Shown: in pieces, positions 9,349-20,649 of the stretch | Numbering within the stretch: the first letter of the stretch is position 1 | Layout: each line of letters opens with the position of its first letter | Source: Terebella lapidaria | Taxonomy: Eukaryota > Annelida > Polychaeta > Terebellida > Terebellidae | Direction of reading: 5' to 3' | Length of the DNA: 64,000 bases | Assembly: GCA_949152475.1 (NCBI GenBank) | Contig: OX424563.1 | Location: 26,571,001 to 26,635,000, forward strand | Position numbers and translations under genes: made by a program | The notes under the pieces: model-generated | What the model saw: the letters and a program-made list of their open reading frames with translations, nothing else | What the model was told of the DNA's origin: nothing | The model's database searches: none

Positions 9349-12300
9349 GTACGAACGCGAAAGCTGCAAGAAATTGAAAAAAGAATTCATTAAGGGTCAA
9401 TACATCGATAGTAATTCCGCCACAAGTATCATACACTGCGCCTTCCTCTATATTCAATGAGGATTGAAAATGTGACCGACGGATTAAATGGCATTCATTT
9501 AGTAGTATTAAGGTGCAGTGTATGATACTTGGGCCGTAATCTCTTATTTGTATGGAGTTTATTAATTAATGTGTTGGATATGTATTTTCAGTTCCGTGAT
9601 ACATACACACCCTGCAGCTAGCCGCCGAACGTTATCTGGTCCAATTCTACTGTGTTGTGGGTCAGGTCATATTTATGTTAACGTTCTAATGCCTTCAAAA
9701 GTCCGACACATGGTGTTAACAGGTTAAGAATAACAGTTTCCCAGTAAGTACACTTTACACTTTTACAATCTATTCGATTCCATGTCCGAGGATGTTATTA
9801 AAATGTGTGCATTGAGATTGCAACACTGAGACTCCCGAGTTTGGAGTAAAATGTCTTGGATGGATGGATGGATGCATGTAAACTCTCCTCTATCTGGAGC
9901 ATGAAAAATTAGTATTTTCTATGGAAATTTAGCATATAGGCACAATGGTTCTGTCCGATATTTTGCGTGGTCAATTCATCCGTGATTATGATAGCGTTCT
10001 GAGGCTCGGGTTAACATTCTATTGAGGCTTGAAAGTTATTTCTTACATCACCATATGGAAGAATTTATGGGGTTGAGACTTTTGAGCTTTTAGGTTCATT
10101 GTTTTTACGTAATATGTATAGAACTAACAGAACAGCACTCACATATATTGAAGACTAACTATTATTTGATCCACAGAACGTTATCTAAGACAACAGTACG
10201 ACAGTTCAACAATAAAACAATTGCCATATGTGTACTACACATGTCTTATTGTCACGTGCAGTCCAATCTGTGCATTCAATGTTACATATGGCATGTCACA
10301 ATATTGATCTATACCTAAAATTAGGTACAGAATACATTGAATACGCGAACGATGTTCGTGAAAATCACCAGGGTGTCAACATGCCATTTTTCTCAATATT
10401 GGGCAATAAAATTAAGAAGCAGAGCAATACATACAATTCTAGGGTATTCGGGACATGGAATCCACATGTAGTCGATGCAAGTCCAACAATATGATGAAGG
10501 AAAAACATTTTGTTCCCGTGTATCTTCATATCTGGTGCAATAGAACGTTAACATAAACATGACCTGACCCTCAACACAATAGAATTGGGTCAATTAACGT
10601 TCGGCGGCTAGCTGCAGGGTATACATAAGCACATTCATGTACGCGTTTGACAGAATTTTCGTGAAGGAAGTTCAGAACATTCGGAACTTTACAGAACTTT
10701 TGTATAATGCAAGGAATTGAATGCAATTACTTAAAATATAATATTGTGATTATGTATAATCTACCATATATTATTTCATGGATCAAAGTTGTCAAAAGAA
10801 ATTGTAGAACCAAACCACGTTATTTTTTTTAGCATGATAATGTATATATGTACAGGGATGTCATCGGAGAAACATTGTGGATAGGACTGACCGATTCAAC
10901 CTGGGAGGGCACTTTCCTCTGGACAAGTGGCTCTGCGGTGGCATACAGCAAAAGGATTTCAGGAAATAGCTCCTGGAAAGACTGCGTTCAGCGCCAGCAA
11001 GATGGCACATGGGAAGCTAAATTCTGCTGGACATCCTACTCTGCCGTAGTGTGCATGATGGCAGAAGGTTTGTATAATCTGAACCACTCGGGGTCGGAGT
11101 TGATATCGTTCTATTTCACATATATCTGATATAGTGTCCGTGTTATTGATAATTCGTGGGACGTTAATATGATTTCTAGTCTGAATGTATGTACATATTT
11201 CTAGTTGAAATGACAACAACCACTTTGCAAGAAACTACATCATCTGACTCAACTACAACGACAACGGGTAGCCCAACAACTACAAGCGAAACAACAACAA
11301 CAACAACTGCAACATCAGCACCAACAACGTCAACAACTGTAACTACAGCTGCACATACCACATCTGAAGTTACAACCACAAAAGTAACGTCGTCGACCAT
11401 TGCTGCTGCGAAAACGACAAAGACAGCAGACGTACCTAGTACAACGGATGACTCAACAACGGACACGACAACTGCAAAAACAACTATACCAACAACAGTA
11501 ACGAGTACAGTTGGCGGAATGACGACTACAAAAACAGCCGTACCAACAACAATATCAAGCACAGTTGGCGACGCGACAACTGCAAAAACAACTGTACCAA
11601 AAAGAGTAACAAATTCAGTGGATGAAACGACAACTAGCGAGACAACTGTGACCACAGCAAAGCCAAGCACGACTGCAGGTAGAGCAACAACGGTATTAAC
11701 TGCAAGTACTCAGAGAGAGAATGTATTCACCACACAAATCACACCATCACAGACAATAACAGGAGATATGCAGCCTTCCCCGGATCCAACTCGACATACC
11801 AGTGTGCCAAGCTTGGGCGTAACTACATTGGGTGTCACCCCAACAGAAGACACCTCAACAGTTGCAAGAACCTCGCCGACTTCCATCTCCACAAGCCAAT
11901 ACATCACTCGGGAGGCCAGAACATCGCACGCCGTTTCCTCCACTGACAGCGAGCCGACTACAATGGAGTACCACACTTCAGCCCGTGAAGACCCTGTTAC
12001 CAGACATGAAACTGAGTCCGCCGAACTGCGAATCTCATCCACTCACAGCTCTACGCAAGAGTATAGTATAATATCTACTGGGAAGAGAAGTGTAACCTCG
12101 GATGGAACAGTGGCAGGGATAACTACTACGCAATTAGAGGAATCGTCTACCTCAGAAGCACCACGCCAACTCGATATTGGTGCGTTTATTGTATTTTGAA
12201 TATTTTATCGGACTTGTCAAAAGGTTAATATAGTAGTAGTGGTAGATCGGTACGTAGAGTTGGCAGAAAAATACTTTGGGAAACTGCGAAAGGAACTGTG

Positions 12301-15300
12301 ATTAAATGGGAGATTACAATAGGTTCAAATTCAAAATACTGTGTTCTAACGATCGTACATCTTGTATTTCAGAAAACCGATTGATAATGTGCCCAGAGGT
12401 TCCATCAACAAGAACCACAGAAGTTGTAGGCGTGGGTCGGCGGGTCGGATCTGTGATCACGTTAGTCTGCAGTCTCAACCACGTGTTTCCAGAAGGAGGC
12501 TCCGCGAGATCTCTAGTATGTCTAACATCCGGCAGATGGAGCGCACGAGTGCCACAGTGCACAGGTAACTCAAATGGGCTTGCACATATCAGATGCGTAT
12601 ATATTTTATGCACATGCAGACAATGCATATCGTACTTGCATCGTAAGGTTTAGCCTGATTTTCACTATATCCCGAATATCGGGATCAATATAATTCAAAA
12701 TCTTCTGCGTCCGATAACATATATCAGGACTATCTGTTACTAGCAATTTGACATCTTCGACATTGTATGATGGCTGAATTTATGTTATTGTTCTTCAGCT
12801 GTGACGTGCAGCGCTGTTCCCACGAACGCGCGCATTATGGGTGGCTCAATAGCGCAGAAACCTCCAGATTCTGTTACTGTAGGCGGTTCTTTGAGTTTAA
12901 GTTGTTCTACGAATGAGGAGTTTACTCACGGTGTAAATTCACTACGTACAAGTTGTGTCAGAAAAGATGCGGAGTCATTTTGGACATCTGCAAACTGGAC
13001 ATGTGCAGGTGAGAACGTCATTTGTGGATTGTTAGGTTTAGTTCATTCTTTGATTTTCAGTGAGTTTTCAGTGAGTTCATTATTTTTCGAGGTTTTAATG
13101 TTTAGTTTTTTTTTCTTCAGAAAATATGTAGTTTTCTGAATATATCCACTTGCTCCAGCAACATAAATCAGCCATTGGCAACATAAATCAGCCACGTTAT
13201 TGCTGAAAAAAACCCTCACGTCCTTTACATGTTTTTAATTAAGTACGGTGCCCGCCGCTCCCTCTGACGCTCCACTCATCATTCTCACCCACTGATTACG
13301 TCACTGATATCGGTGCTCAAGTAGTGATGACGTGTGACCCCGGATACAAGCTGGAAGACGGCACAAAGAGCCAGCGGGTTGAGTGTCAGGAGAAAGCACA
13401 GTGGAGTGATATTGGGACGTGTAGAGGTAATGTCAAAGAGTAATGTCTTATGGTTTAAGACAAAAATGCAGCTATTGTGAGACAATGCGTCGAACCTGAA
13501 CGCTACCACGTGTATAAAAATGTTTAAACGTATGATTATGCGTTTGATCTCTTCACCAAAAAAGTAACGCAACAGTATTAAATGCACACCTAACCGTCAA
13601 TTCGTACTATACGAGTTAAGCGTATTTTCTGCAGTTGAAGTATGTCCAAAGCTGACTCCACCGAATCACAGCACCCTTAACACAACTGTCACGGTCTACA
13701 ACACGCACGTAGGAATCGCCTGTCACTCTGGATACCACGTGCCGGGGAAATCAACCAGTGACGTCATATCCTGTCTCGAGGGTGAAATCTGGAGCCGCGC
13801 GCCTTTCGACTGTGAACGTATGCATCAAACCACAGATTTTTGAGTTTGTTTAACATAATTTGTGAGAAAAGTCGTTTACTAACTAATTCGAGAATGAATT
13901 ATATTAAATGATTATCAATGTTATCGTACGCTTTCGACATGTCGTAGATTGTGCGTTTTCGTCCATTCGCAGTGGTGATTTGCGATAATCTTCCGAACCT
14001 GGAGAATATAGCTTCGTCCACTATTGACCGAGTGAATAATTCAGCGCAGTTGTTGTACGGAACCACGGCAACATACAACTGTCTCGAAAGCTTTAGATTC
14101 CAGGACGGCCATGACAGTAAAACTGTCAGCTGTACAGCGACTGCCAGCTGGACAGAAGAGTTACACTCTTGCCAAGGTATTATGGATGAAGTTATATTGT
14201 TGCAGGACCATTCTTCTAAAGATATCTTCGTATCTTAGACACGTCGTGTCTTTTTGCTTTATTATCACATTTTAATTCGAACCCCGATTCACATCATCGT
14301 ATTTTAATGAATTTGTGCTTACAGTAGGAATATTGTCGAGTCTCCATCTACGTCGTAGGAAACTATATCACTTTCCACCAAAGAGCACTGAAAAATTGAC
14401 ATTAAATTTGTGGTCCGTCTCCTGTGTCGTAAATACACTTCACCATAAAACTATCCTTGCACACTAAAAAACACCTTCCTTTACAGAGAACGTATGTACT
14501 CCAGTACCAGACATACCGAACTCCTCGGGGAACAGTTCCCTGGCAGTGTTGAGTTCCGTGGTACGTGTCACGTGTACTCCGGGGTATCAGTTCAGTCCCG
14601 GAGTAACGGCCCTAGACATTCTCTGCGGGGTAAATGGATGGAATGTAACGGGTGGAATGGCTTGCCAGGGTGGGTAATTATTTTAATATTTTCTCTAAAA
14701 ATATCATAGACAGCTGACAATCAAACATGTCAGACATCAACATCTTGGTGTATTAGCTAATGCAAAATAGTAACACCTAGTGAAGTTGTTTGTTACCTAA
14801 TAAGAGTAGATCTAAATTAATTAATACGGATGTCGATAATCTGATGATGAGATTCAAAGCTGTCCGTTTCAGTAAAAAATTGTCCAGTCATCGATGTAGC
14901 TAACAGCACGTTGAATACATCCGCTACCGTATATGGAACATACGCGTTAGTCGCGTGTGACCTTGGATACAGAGTGGAAGGGGAGCATCACGTGACGATC
15001 ATGTGCTTGGAATCCGGCCAATGGGATAGGAGTGTCTCTTGTACACGTGGGTGATCATTATTCTCGATATAACTAGTGGTCACAGCTAAGTGTGTTGAAC
15101 CTCGGAATGGTTGATAAGATTGTTTAATGTCCAAGCTTGAAAAATGAATCTATATGCCGGTATATGTTCGCAGTTAGGTGGAAACCATTGATAAATTATT
15201 TTATGTAAGCCAAAGAAAACCGATCAGAACTGCAATCTATCATTTCTAATTTTTTCCACGCTTTTCGTGTTTCATTGGAACAAACTGGATTAATTCAGCG

Positions 15301-16374
15301 TAATAATTGTCGTTAGGGCCTGCATTTGGTGACAAAAACACCTAGGATGTCGTTTTCATTGTATAGCTGTTGACTGCGGAACGCCTCCTGAGGTTCTAAA
15401 CGCTATGTACGACTCTGGTGATGTGAAAACATACGGCTCCAAATTGATGTACGCCTGTCGACGAGGTTACTGGTTTAGTAGAGGTGTGTTCACTGCCATC
15501 ACTGAGTGTACATCCAGTGGATTCTGGAGCAGTGTTCCCGATTGCACACGTACGCTCGCAACCTGAATAATCATGAAAATGTTTATCCGCCTACTTTGCT
15601 CATTTCTAGGACTAGGCAACATCAAATATTAATGCTTCCAGTTAGCGTGCTATTATGGACAATTACCTGCTTCGAATACACTGTTCTTTCCAGCATTGCA
15701 TTGTGCGTCTATTCCCTACTGGGAGGGGATTGTGCCAGATACCCACGACAACAGTTTCGGTGTCACTGTCAATTATACATGCGACAATAGGACGGTGTTT
15801 AATGACGGCCCGGGGCACAAAGTAGCCACGTGCGGTGACAGGGGAGAGTGGGATCCATCGATACACAGCTGTCTTGGTGAGAGAGAAATATCATTCTTTA
15901 ATACAACGTCGTCATTATGTTTCTCATGTCCCTTTCCGTAACCACTGTCATAATATCAAATCTTCGGAGATGAAAATCGCGCCAGACTGTTGTATCATGA
16001 TTTATCAGTGTGTTTGAGACCGGCTACGTGTATTTTGCGTCATAATGCTGCACACTTACCTCAGACTGTGCTATACATGCATGAAGCAGCCCATATCATT
16101 CAAATAAATTATTGATATATACTCCATGGATTCCGTTCCAGCCATTACCGAAGAACAATACACGATTCCCACCGAAGAAGCGGAAAAGGCCGAACTTGTT
16201 GGAATGGTGGCACTCGGAGTTTCCGCTTCGCTGTTTCTGGTGTTGTTTATCATAGATTTACCAGCTCTGATTGGTCAAACTGTCAGAATGATCAGCAACA
16301 TCAGCCAATCAGAACTAATTGACAGGTTTCGAGTCAAACAAACGGACCAGTTGTCGCGAAGAGTTGAACGGTAA
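9174..16374 (+). CDS. Receptor A: CTLD - mucin - nine sushi - TM protein (13 exons, first exon missing)
   Basis: Type I membrane protein of about 1096 residues plus an unseen signal peptide. Exons: 9174-9348, 10856-11067, 11205-12179, 12373-12564, 12799-13008, 13244-13426, 13635-13817, 13973-14176, 14487-14669, 14873-15046, 15367-15549, 15694-15876, 16142-16374. Every internal boundary is AG/GT, every sushi exon is a multiple of three in phase 1, and every exon has a counterpart in receptor B. Domain order is CTLD, a 325-residue Thr/Ser-rich stalk, nine CCP modules, one helix and a ~45-residue tail. The plan resembles selectins without EGF. Selectins and CCP receptors act in adhesion or complement-like recognition; I infer cell-surface recognition, ligand unknown. 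No frame disruption was seen. The CTLD lacks EPN/QPD and WND motifs, so calcium-dependent sugar binding is doubtful. Confidence 0.85.
9611..10620. mobile_element. ~1-kb DNA element with ~90-bp inverted repeats in the CTLD intron of receptor A
   Basis: The left end ACCCTGCAGCTAGCCGCCGA returns inverted at the right end (TCGGCGGCTAGCTGCAGGGT). Pairing continues for about 90 bases through GGTCAGGTCAT.TTTATGTTAACGTTCTA. Receptor B has no insert at the matching place: its intron is only 333 bases, against about 1.5 kb here, so the insertion postdates the gene duplication. The interior shows no transposase; the 88-codon open frame at 10228-10494 has no recognised domain. Confidence 0.85.
10856..11067 (+). 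CDS. Receptor A exon: C-terminal half of CTLD
   Basis: Acceptor TGTACAG, donor GAAG|GTTTGT, phase 2 to phase 1. It encodes the hallmark ETLWIGLTDSTWEGTFLW, then SWKDCVQRQQDGTWEAKFC and SAVVCM, which supply the remaining core cysteines. GNSS is an N-glycosylation sequon. The EPN/QPD and WND calcium and sugar ligands are not present at their usual places. Confidence 0.9.
11205..12179 (+). CDS. Receptor A exon: Thr/Ser-rich mucin-like stalk
   Basis: One 975-base exon (325 residues), acceptor TTTCTAG, donor TTG|GTGCGT, phase 1-1. More than a third of residues are Thr or Ser, with imperfect repeats of TTAKTTVPTTVTSTVG type at about 11475-11610 and TTTTT runs early on. There are no cysteines. Dense O-glycosylation would make it an extended spacer between the lectin head and the sushi rod. 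The antisense open frame across 11176-11670 is a by-product of ACA/ACT codon use. Confidence 0.88.
12373..12564 (+). CDS. Receptor A exon: sushi domain 1
   Basis: Acceptor ATTTCAG, donor ACAG|GTAACT, phase 1-1, 64 residues. All four sushi cysteines are present (MCPEVP, TLVCSL, SLVCLT, PQCTG), with the Trp in GRWSARV. Receptor B has lost the third Cys and the Trp of this module. Confidence 0.9.
12799..13008 (+). CDS. Receptor A exon: sushi domain 2
   Basis: Acceptor TTCTTCAG, donor GCAG|GTGAGA, phase 1-1, 70 residues. Four cysteines (VTCSAVP, LSLSCST, RTSCVR, NWTCAG) and SFWTSANW at the conserved Trp. This is the longest and among the most diverged modules relative to receptor B. Confidence 0.9.
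13244..13426 (+). CDS. Receptor A exon: sushi domain 3
   Basis: Acceptor TTAATTAAG (weaker than in receptor B, TGTCTAG), donor AGAG|GTAATG, phase 1-1, 61 residues. Cysteines in RCPPLP, VVMTCDPGY, VECQEK, GTCRG; Trp in AQWSD. DNA is almost identical to receptor B from 13244 to the end while the flanking introns differ. Confidence 0.88.
13635..13817 (+). CDS. Receptor A exon: sushi domain 4
   Basis: Acceptor TCTGCAG, donor GAAC|GTATGC, phase 1-1, 61 residues. Cysteines in EVCPKL, GIACHSGY, ISCLEG, FDCE; Trp in EIWSRA. NHSTLNTTVTV holds N-glycosylation sequons. Confidence 0.9.
13973..14176 (+). CDS. Receptor A exon: sushi domain 5
   Basis: Acceptor ATTCGCAG, donor CAAG|GTATTA, phase 1-1, 68 residues. 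Cysteines in VICDNLP, TYNCLES, VSCTAT, HSCQG; Trp in SWTEEL. A longer spacer (SSTIDRVNNSAQLLYG) is shared with receptor B. Confidence 0.9.
14487..14669 (+). CDS. Receptor A exon: sushi domain 6
   Basis: Acceptor TTTACAG, donor CAGG|GTGGGT, phase 1-1, chosen over the nearby GTAATT because it keeps phase and matches receptor B. Cysteines in VCTPVP, VTCTPGY, ILCGVN, MACQG; Trp in GWNVT. The first ~120 bases differ from receptor B at only about two sites. NSSGNSS and NVT are sequons. Confidence 0.88.
14873..15046 (+). CDS. Receptor A exon: sushi domain 7
   Basis: Acceptor CGTTTCAG, donor ACAC|GTGGGT, phase 1-1, 58 residues. Cysteines in KNCPVI, LVACDLGY, IMCLES, VSCT; Trp in GQWDRS. Conserved YGTYALV strand. 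Confidence 0.9.
15367..15549 (+). CDS. Receptor A exon: sushi domain 8
   Basis: Acceptor TGTATAG, donor ACAC|GTACGC, phase 1-1, 61 residues. Cysteines in VDCGTPP, MYACRRGYW, TECTSS, PDCT; Trp in GFWSSV. Confidence 0.9.
15694..15876 (+). CDS. Receptor A exon: sushi domain 9
   Basis: Acceptor CTTTCCAG, donor CTTG|GTGAGA, phase 1-1, 61 residues. Cysteines in LHCASIP, NYTCDN, ATCGDRG, HSCLG; Trp in GEWDPSI. NYT is a sequon. Nearly identical to receptor B sushi 9. Confidence 0.9.
16142..16374 (+). CDS. Receptor A last exon: transmembrane helix and cytoplasmic tail
   Basis: Acceptor TTCCGTTCCAG, stop TAA at 16372-16374. A short acidic juxtamembrane stretch (PTEEAEKAE) precedes the helix LVGMVALGVSASLFLVLFII. 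The tail starts DLPALIGQTVRMISNISQS and then becomes basic. The DLPALIGQ...RM.SNISQS block is nearly unchanged in receptor B, whereas the distal tail is not, so it is probably functional. No ITAM, ITIM or kinase domain is seen. Confidence 0.9.
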
Positions 16375-16680
16375 TGATCCCGGCATAACATTTGCACCCT
16401 GCATTTCATAGAACACATTTTGCTCAATGCTTCATATACCTGCAGTTTCTGCTGATGCGCTAAAAAAATATTAGCAATTTTTGATGTCCACAAAGCTTGA
16501 TCCTTAAATCGTACGTTGATGTTTGCAAAACTTTTATGCTATGCATCTACGGTAACCTACATGTCCAATGTATAAATGTATTGTAGGAACGTAGATAGCT
16601 AAAACTACGTTAGCTAGTAATACGATTCATATATACTGTATGGGTTTGAACGAAAAGTATATTATTTGATGACAATCGGA

Positions 16681-16686
16681 AATAAA
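16681..16686 (+). terminator. Candidate polyadenylation signal of receptor A
   Basis: AATAAA about 307 bases past the stop, followed within 30 bases by a GT-rich stretch (TTGTTGTTATTGTTTG). I saw no stronger signal between the stop and this site. Confidence 0.55.
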
Positions 16687-17233
16687 AGCGTGCTACATTT
16701 GTTGTTATTGTTTGTATAACAACCACGTACATGCAAAAGGTATTCAAGAGAAACTGTATGGGGGTGAATTATATACATGAAACTTTATTTGAGTCTGTAT
16801 TGGGACATCTCATACACTCATTCAACAGGGGTAGCGTTGTTATTGGAGGATTTGTTTTAGCGCCAGATCATTGAAGAAAATTATCTGTAACCAATAGTGA
16901 CGTACATTATGGCGATTAAATCACGTTTATATTGATAACGCCAGAAACAATAGAATATTGACGTCATGTTTACCCCTCAAAACAGTGCTGCCAGCTGGCG
17001 GTTGCATATATTATTAAACCTGCCCCACACCACGTGTTCCTCAGAAGCAAGCGACAATTTGGCACCAGGCAAATGTAACATGTAAATATCGATCTTTTAC
17101 CACCAATTCAACAAGATTTTGATTATGACAATAACAAACATACAATACAACATTTTACAATAGAAACCACACCCGAACAATGAGTTCATTCAAAGACACA
17201 CTGGCTTCATCAGGGGCAGACTGTGTGTGAAAT
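16687..17233 (+). other. Downstream flank of receptor A, nothing recognised
   Basis: AT-rich non-coding sequence between the polyadenylation signal and the hairpin at 17234. No exon, RNA gene or repeat unit was recognised. Confidence 0.4.
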
Positions 17234-17313
17234 GTTGATGTTGTCGCCCTGGTTCAAAATGTCTGAATGAAAAACTTCGTTCAGCCATTTTGAACCAGGG
17301 CGACAACATCAAC
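17234..17313. repeat. Perfect 28-bp inverted repeat hairpin
   Basis: The 28 bases at 17234-17261 (starting GTTGATGTTGTCGCCCTGG) are the exact reverse complement of 17286-17313, with a 24-base loop that is itself partly symmetric. It sits directly before the CATACGTATG array and may belong to the same element. Confidence 0.85.
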
Positions 17314-17319
17314 TTCGAA

Positions 17320-17615
17320 TACTAGCTCATACGTATGAGATACTAAGTCATATGTATCATATGTATGATACTAACACATACGTTTGTGTTAGTATTTCAT
17401 ACGTATGTGTTACTTACTCACACATATGTGTACAGTTAGTGTCTCATACGTATGACTTATTATCTCATATGTATGTGTTAGTATCTCATACATAGGGCTT
17501 ATTACCTCATACATATGTGTTAGTAATGTTAGCATCTCCTAGGTATGACTTTTTATGTCATACTTATGAGCTAGTGTCCCAGATGAATGACCTATTATTT
17601 CATACGTATGAGGTG
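17320..17615. repeat. Array of CATACGTATG palindromes
   Basis: About ten imperfect units, each with a TCATACGTATGA-like palindrome or one-base variant, joined by spacers such as TTAGTATC or CTTATTA at about 28-30 base spacing. No open frame. Its origin is unknown. Confidence 0.75.
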
Positions 17616-19859
17616 AAAAAAAATAACTTCACTTTTTTGTGGCACGAACGGGGCTCTATACCCATCGGATAATATAGATTATGAACATTCGTTCTGCCTA
17701 ATGGATTAGACAAGATAACGTTCTCTGCAATATGTTGAAAGAAATGAAATGTATAATGGTCTGAACCTTGTATAAATTGAAATTTTACAAGTCATTTGTC
17801 GAAGACTGAATGACCTTTCGAGTGATAAAAGTCATCTCTTCTGGAACGAAACACTGAATTACATCAGAATTGGTACTATTACATGTAACAATAATTCTGT
17901 AGGACCTTTTGTGTCACTGGAATATATGGATAGGATATTATATATAATACAGTGCGAGGAATCTATGTACAGTTGTCATAGACAACACTGCAGTCTCCAA
18001 AAGATCTTTTGATATCTGATTAACTATTCTTTGGTTAATTCGACGCATTTTCGGGTGGCACCTCAGGGGTAAACTGAGAGCTCAGTGTCATCACTTGTAA
18101 AACAAAAGTCTGCTCTTATTCTGCCCTTCAGTGCTATCAAAGTAAACACTGTGTCTTCAACAATAATGGCCATCAATGGAACTGGTTGGTTAATTATTTA
18201 AACGATTCAATACATGGCCCATGACAGGCATTCTGATGCAGTGTAAACGATTGTGAGCTATTCTGAGCATGCATAAATGTCATACTGCACGACCCTATTT
18301 CTTCAAGTCATCCGTCTCTAATTCCATCCGCGGTGATCATGATTAATACAATCTATCCCATTACTGTAAAGCGGTGTGCTGTTTTGCAATGTGAATATTT
18401 ATTATTCATTGGGCAATGAATGCGTGGTGAATGTCTCCATTTGTTTCTACGCTGTTTCCTTCACATGCTCTCCATGTGATTTTCTGCTAGTTTAACAGCC
18501 AGCAGAACGATCTTGGCACAGGCGTATTGTTCAGTCAGCTGAGATTCCACGTTATCAGTTCCACGTCACACCATCATCATGCTAGGAAGAATAGGCTTGG
18601 AGGGTATTTGGAACACACCCATTCACATTATGTTACATGGCATTAAGTGTACTCAGAAAAAAGGTACATCATTTATAGAATTATTTATAGTTATCTCCAA
18701 AACGTTTCATTTGTCGAACCACCGAGTAGATAGAGTGAGTCTGATATACTGAAATATTAATCATGCATGAGAATTTCAAACTGCAATTGTACATACAATG
18801 TAATATTAAATTACATTTAGTATTGAAATTGAGCCGAGGCCATACCGGACCGTGTTTTAAATTGTTTTGTAATTGGGCCATAACCATGATAACGGACCCT
18901 GTTTTGTTCGCTCAGAAATGAAGTTTCCCACAGTTCAGTGAATAACGGGGAACGTTTGTCTGTACGTTACAGTATTGTGATACAGGTCTCGGGGTATCCC
19001 TCAGGTGCATGCGGTGAGCAGAATGATTGCTCAGTTGGGGATTGTGTATGTTTCTAGGGATAGGCCTCGGGGCTCTAGTCACTTCTAGCCATGCTTTACT
19101 ACGAGTCCATTTTCAGTAAAAGGATCAGGTCCAAGATCCTGGCCTTGTTCTGTATATCTTGCCTGGCTTTGGACACAGATTTATCAGGGTATTTTTAACC
19201 GTAAAATCGGTGCGTTTTATCTCTGAGTTTTTCCTGGCCCGCTTGGTATATCAGACCTGGCGATTTTAGTTGCACATTTCGTCGACGTTCTCTGTACTAA
19301 TATATACATACGCATGTATCCGTATACTCTGTCTGTCCCGGCACGTCCAATAAACGACTCGACAGCGTCTGGCTAATTGCAAATGATTGTTGTTATCATT
19401 TCGTATAGTTAAGACTACTTAAAGTCATATTAGCAAGGTACCATTATATGTTTTTATTCCTGTCCAGATGAAGCTATTGTGGACATTTGGTGATAAAATA
19501 GATGATCGCGTTAATTGGTAATTAATAACAGCGACATGTCATCGAGTATACTGAGCCAGTATTACCCCCCCCCCCCATGCATGCCAATGAAAAAAATAAC
19601 TTCGGCAGTCTCCGTAATCGTGACGTCAGATGAGGCAGAATGTGCCTTGATGGCTGGCCAAAAACGTAAAATACGTGATCAGCTCAAAGATGGAAAACCA
19701 CACAAAAATGCATGAGATTCAAAAGAAAACACACTAAAACCAGCAAATACTGGATATCCTGCAGTTCAACAAACCTCCGTTCCGGGTGAATAAATAGTAC
19801 TGATTCTAAATATCAAGATGAGAAATGCCACGATGCCACCATCTCACCCGCTCGCTTGA
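17616..19859 (+). other. Intergenic; old duplicate of DNA downstream of receptor B
   Basis: About 17870-18160 matches 41145-41410 (shared words include CTACCTTTTGTGT-like, AATTCGACG.ATTTTCGGG and AAAAGTCTGCTCTTAT). About 18300-18420 matches 43185-43300, and 18490-18790 matches 43385-43690 and 45005-45100 weakly. No coding match is visible, so this is retained flank of the receptor duplication. A C-run is at 19565-19577. Confidence 0.6.
18888..18919 (+). repeat. Short match to the PLE-2 3' tail
   Basis: GATAACGGACCCTGTTTTGT followed by TCGCTC matches the PLE-2 tail at about 28195-28222 with about one or two mismatches. Too short to show how it arrived. Confidence 0.4.
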
Positions 19860-20285
19860 ATTGTCGTGGAATCAATACCCAGTATTAAGTATTCCGAGCT
19901 AACAAAACTGGGTCCGTTATCCAATCTCATAGTCCGGGGACAGAAAGTCATATCAGGCATACGAAGTGAGAGAAAACAAAATTGACAGGGAAACTCATGA
20001 ACCCCCCAAAATGGCCAGGTGAATTCAGGTGTTCCGGAAAGAGTGAGCATTTCCTGCCCCACAAGTGGTACCCGTCATGGATTCCCCAAAATTAACATGA
20101 AAATATATCTAGTTGCATGGCAGACATGGATTTGCTGTATTTATCAACCAGATCATGATGACGTCCATAGAATTTCTTAAACGCAGCCATAAGTCTTGGT
20201 AAAACATATCCTTGTCGCAGCAGTTTAGAGACTAGCTGGGCACTTCGATAGACAAAGTCCTCATATTTGCAACTAGCTCTGGAAT
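19860..20285 (-). mobile_element. 5'-truncated PLE-2 copy (minus strand)
   Basis: On the minus strand this encodes the last ~64 residues of the PLE-2 protein (from SRASCKYEDF to the LFSC-like end) and the same ~230-base 3' tail, including the terminal TACTGGGTATTGATTCCA block. Upstream of the Ser-Arg-Ala-Ser point the match stops abruptly. It is a dead 3' fragment of the 26.1-28.3 kb family. Confidence 0.9.
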
Positions 20286-20479
20286 AGCACTTTACCTTGC
20301 ATTTTACCTTGCTGGCTACATGTACTTTCAGTTCTGCCTCAACTGACGTCACCAACCACGTGACCCATACTAAAATTGTGATCAAAATCTTCGGCAATTT
20401 ACGGAAGGAATGCCCATTTGATTCAATATCTCGAAACCCATTGATTGTATTTGTAAAATTCGTTCGAATTCATTGAAGA

Positions 20480-20645
20480 CTATTCATAATAGACTAAATG
20501 AGAAGCAATTTCATTGGCATGCTACTAGGTCTTTAATACTGGGTATTGATTCTACCTCTATTAAATCCTTAACTTATTTTGGCCTCGTTGACAATATATG
20601 TATTCTTTTGGAATTCATCTCTAATAAATTCATATGTTCTCCAAT
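20480..20645 (+). repeat. Fragment sharing the PLE-2 terminal block
   Basis: TAATACTGGGTATTGATTCT and the bases after it (ACCTCTATTAA) match the last ~28 bases of the PLE-2 tail, but the sequence before and after differs. A short open frame (QFHWHATRSLILGIDSTSI...) crosses it. It may be a related element or a captured end. The relationship rests on this block only. Confidence 0.4.
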
Positions 20646-20649
20646 ATGA

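Noticed and set aside
10228-10494. 88-codon open frame inside the receptor A CTLD intron
   Set aside because: Lies within the inverted-repeat element; no domain and absent from receptor B.
11176-11670. 164-codon Val-rich minus-strand open frame
   Set aside because: Antisense of the ACA/ACT-rich mucin exon; Val-rich only because GTN is the reverse of ACN.
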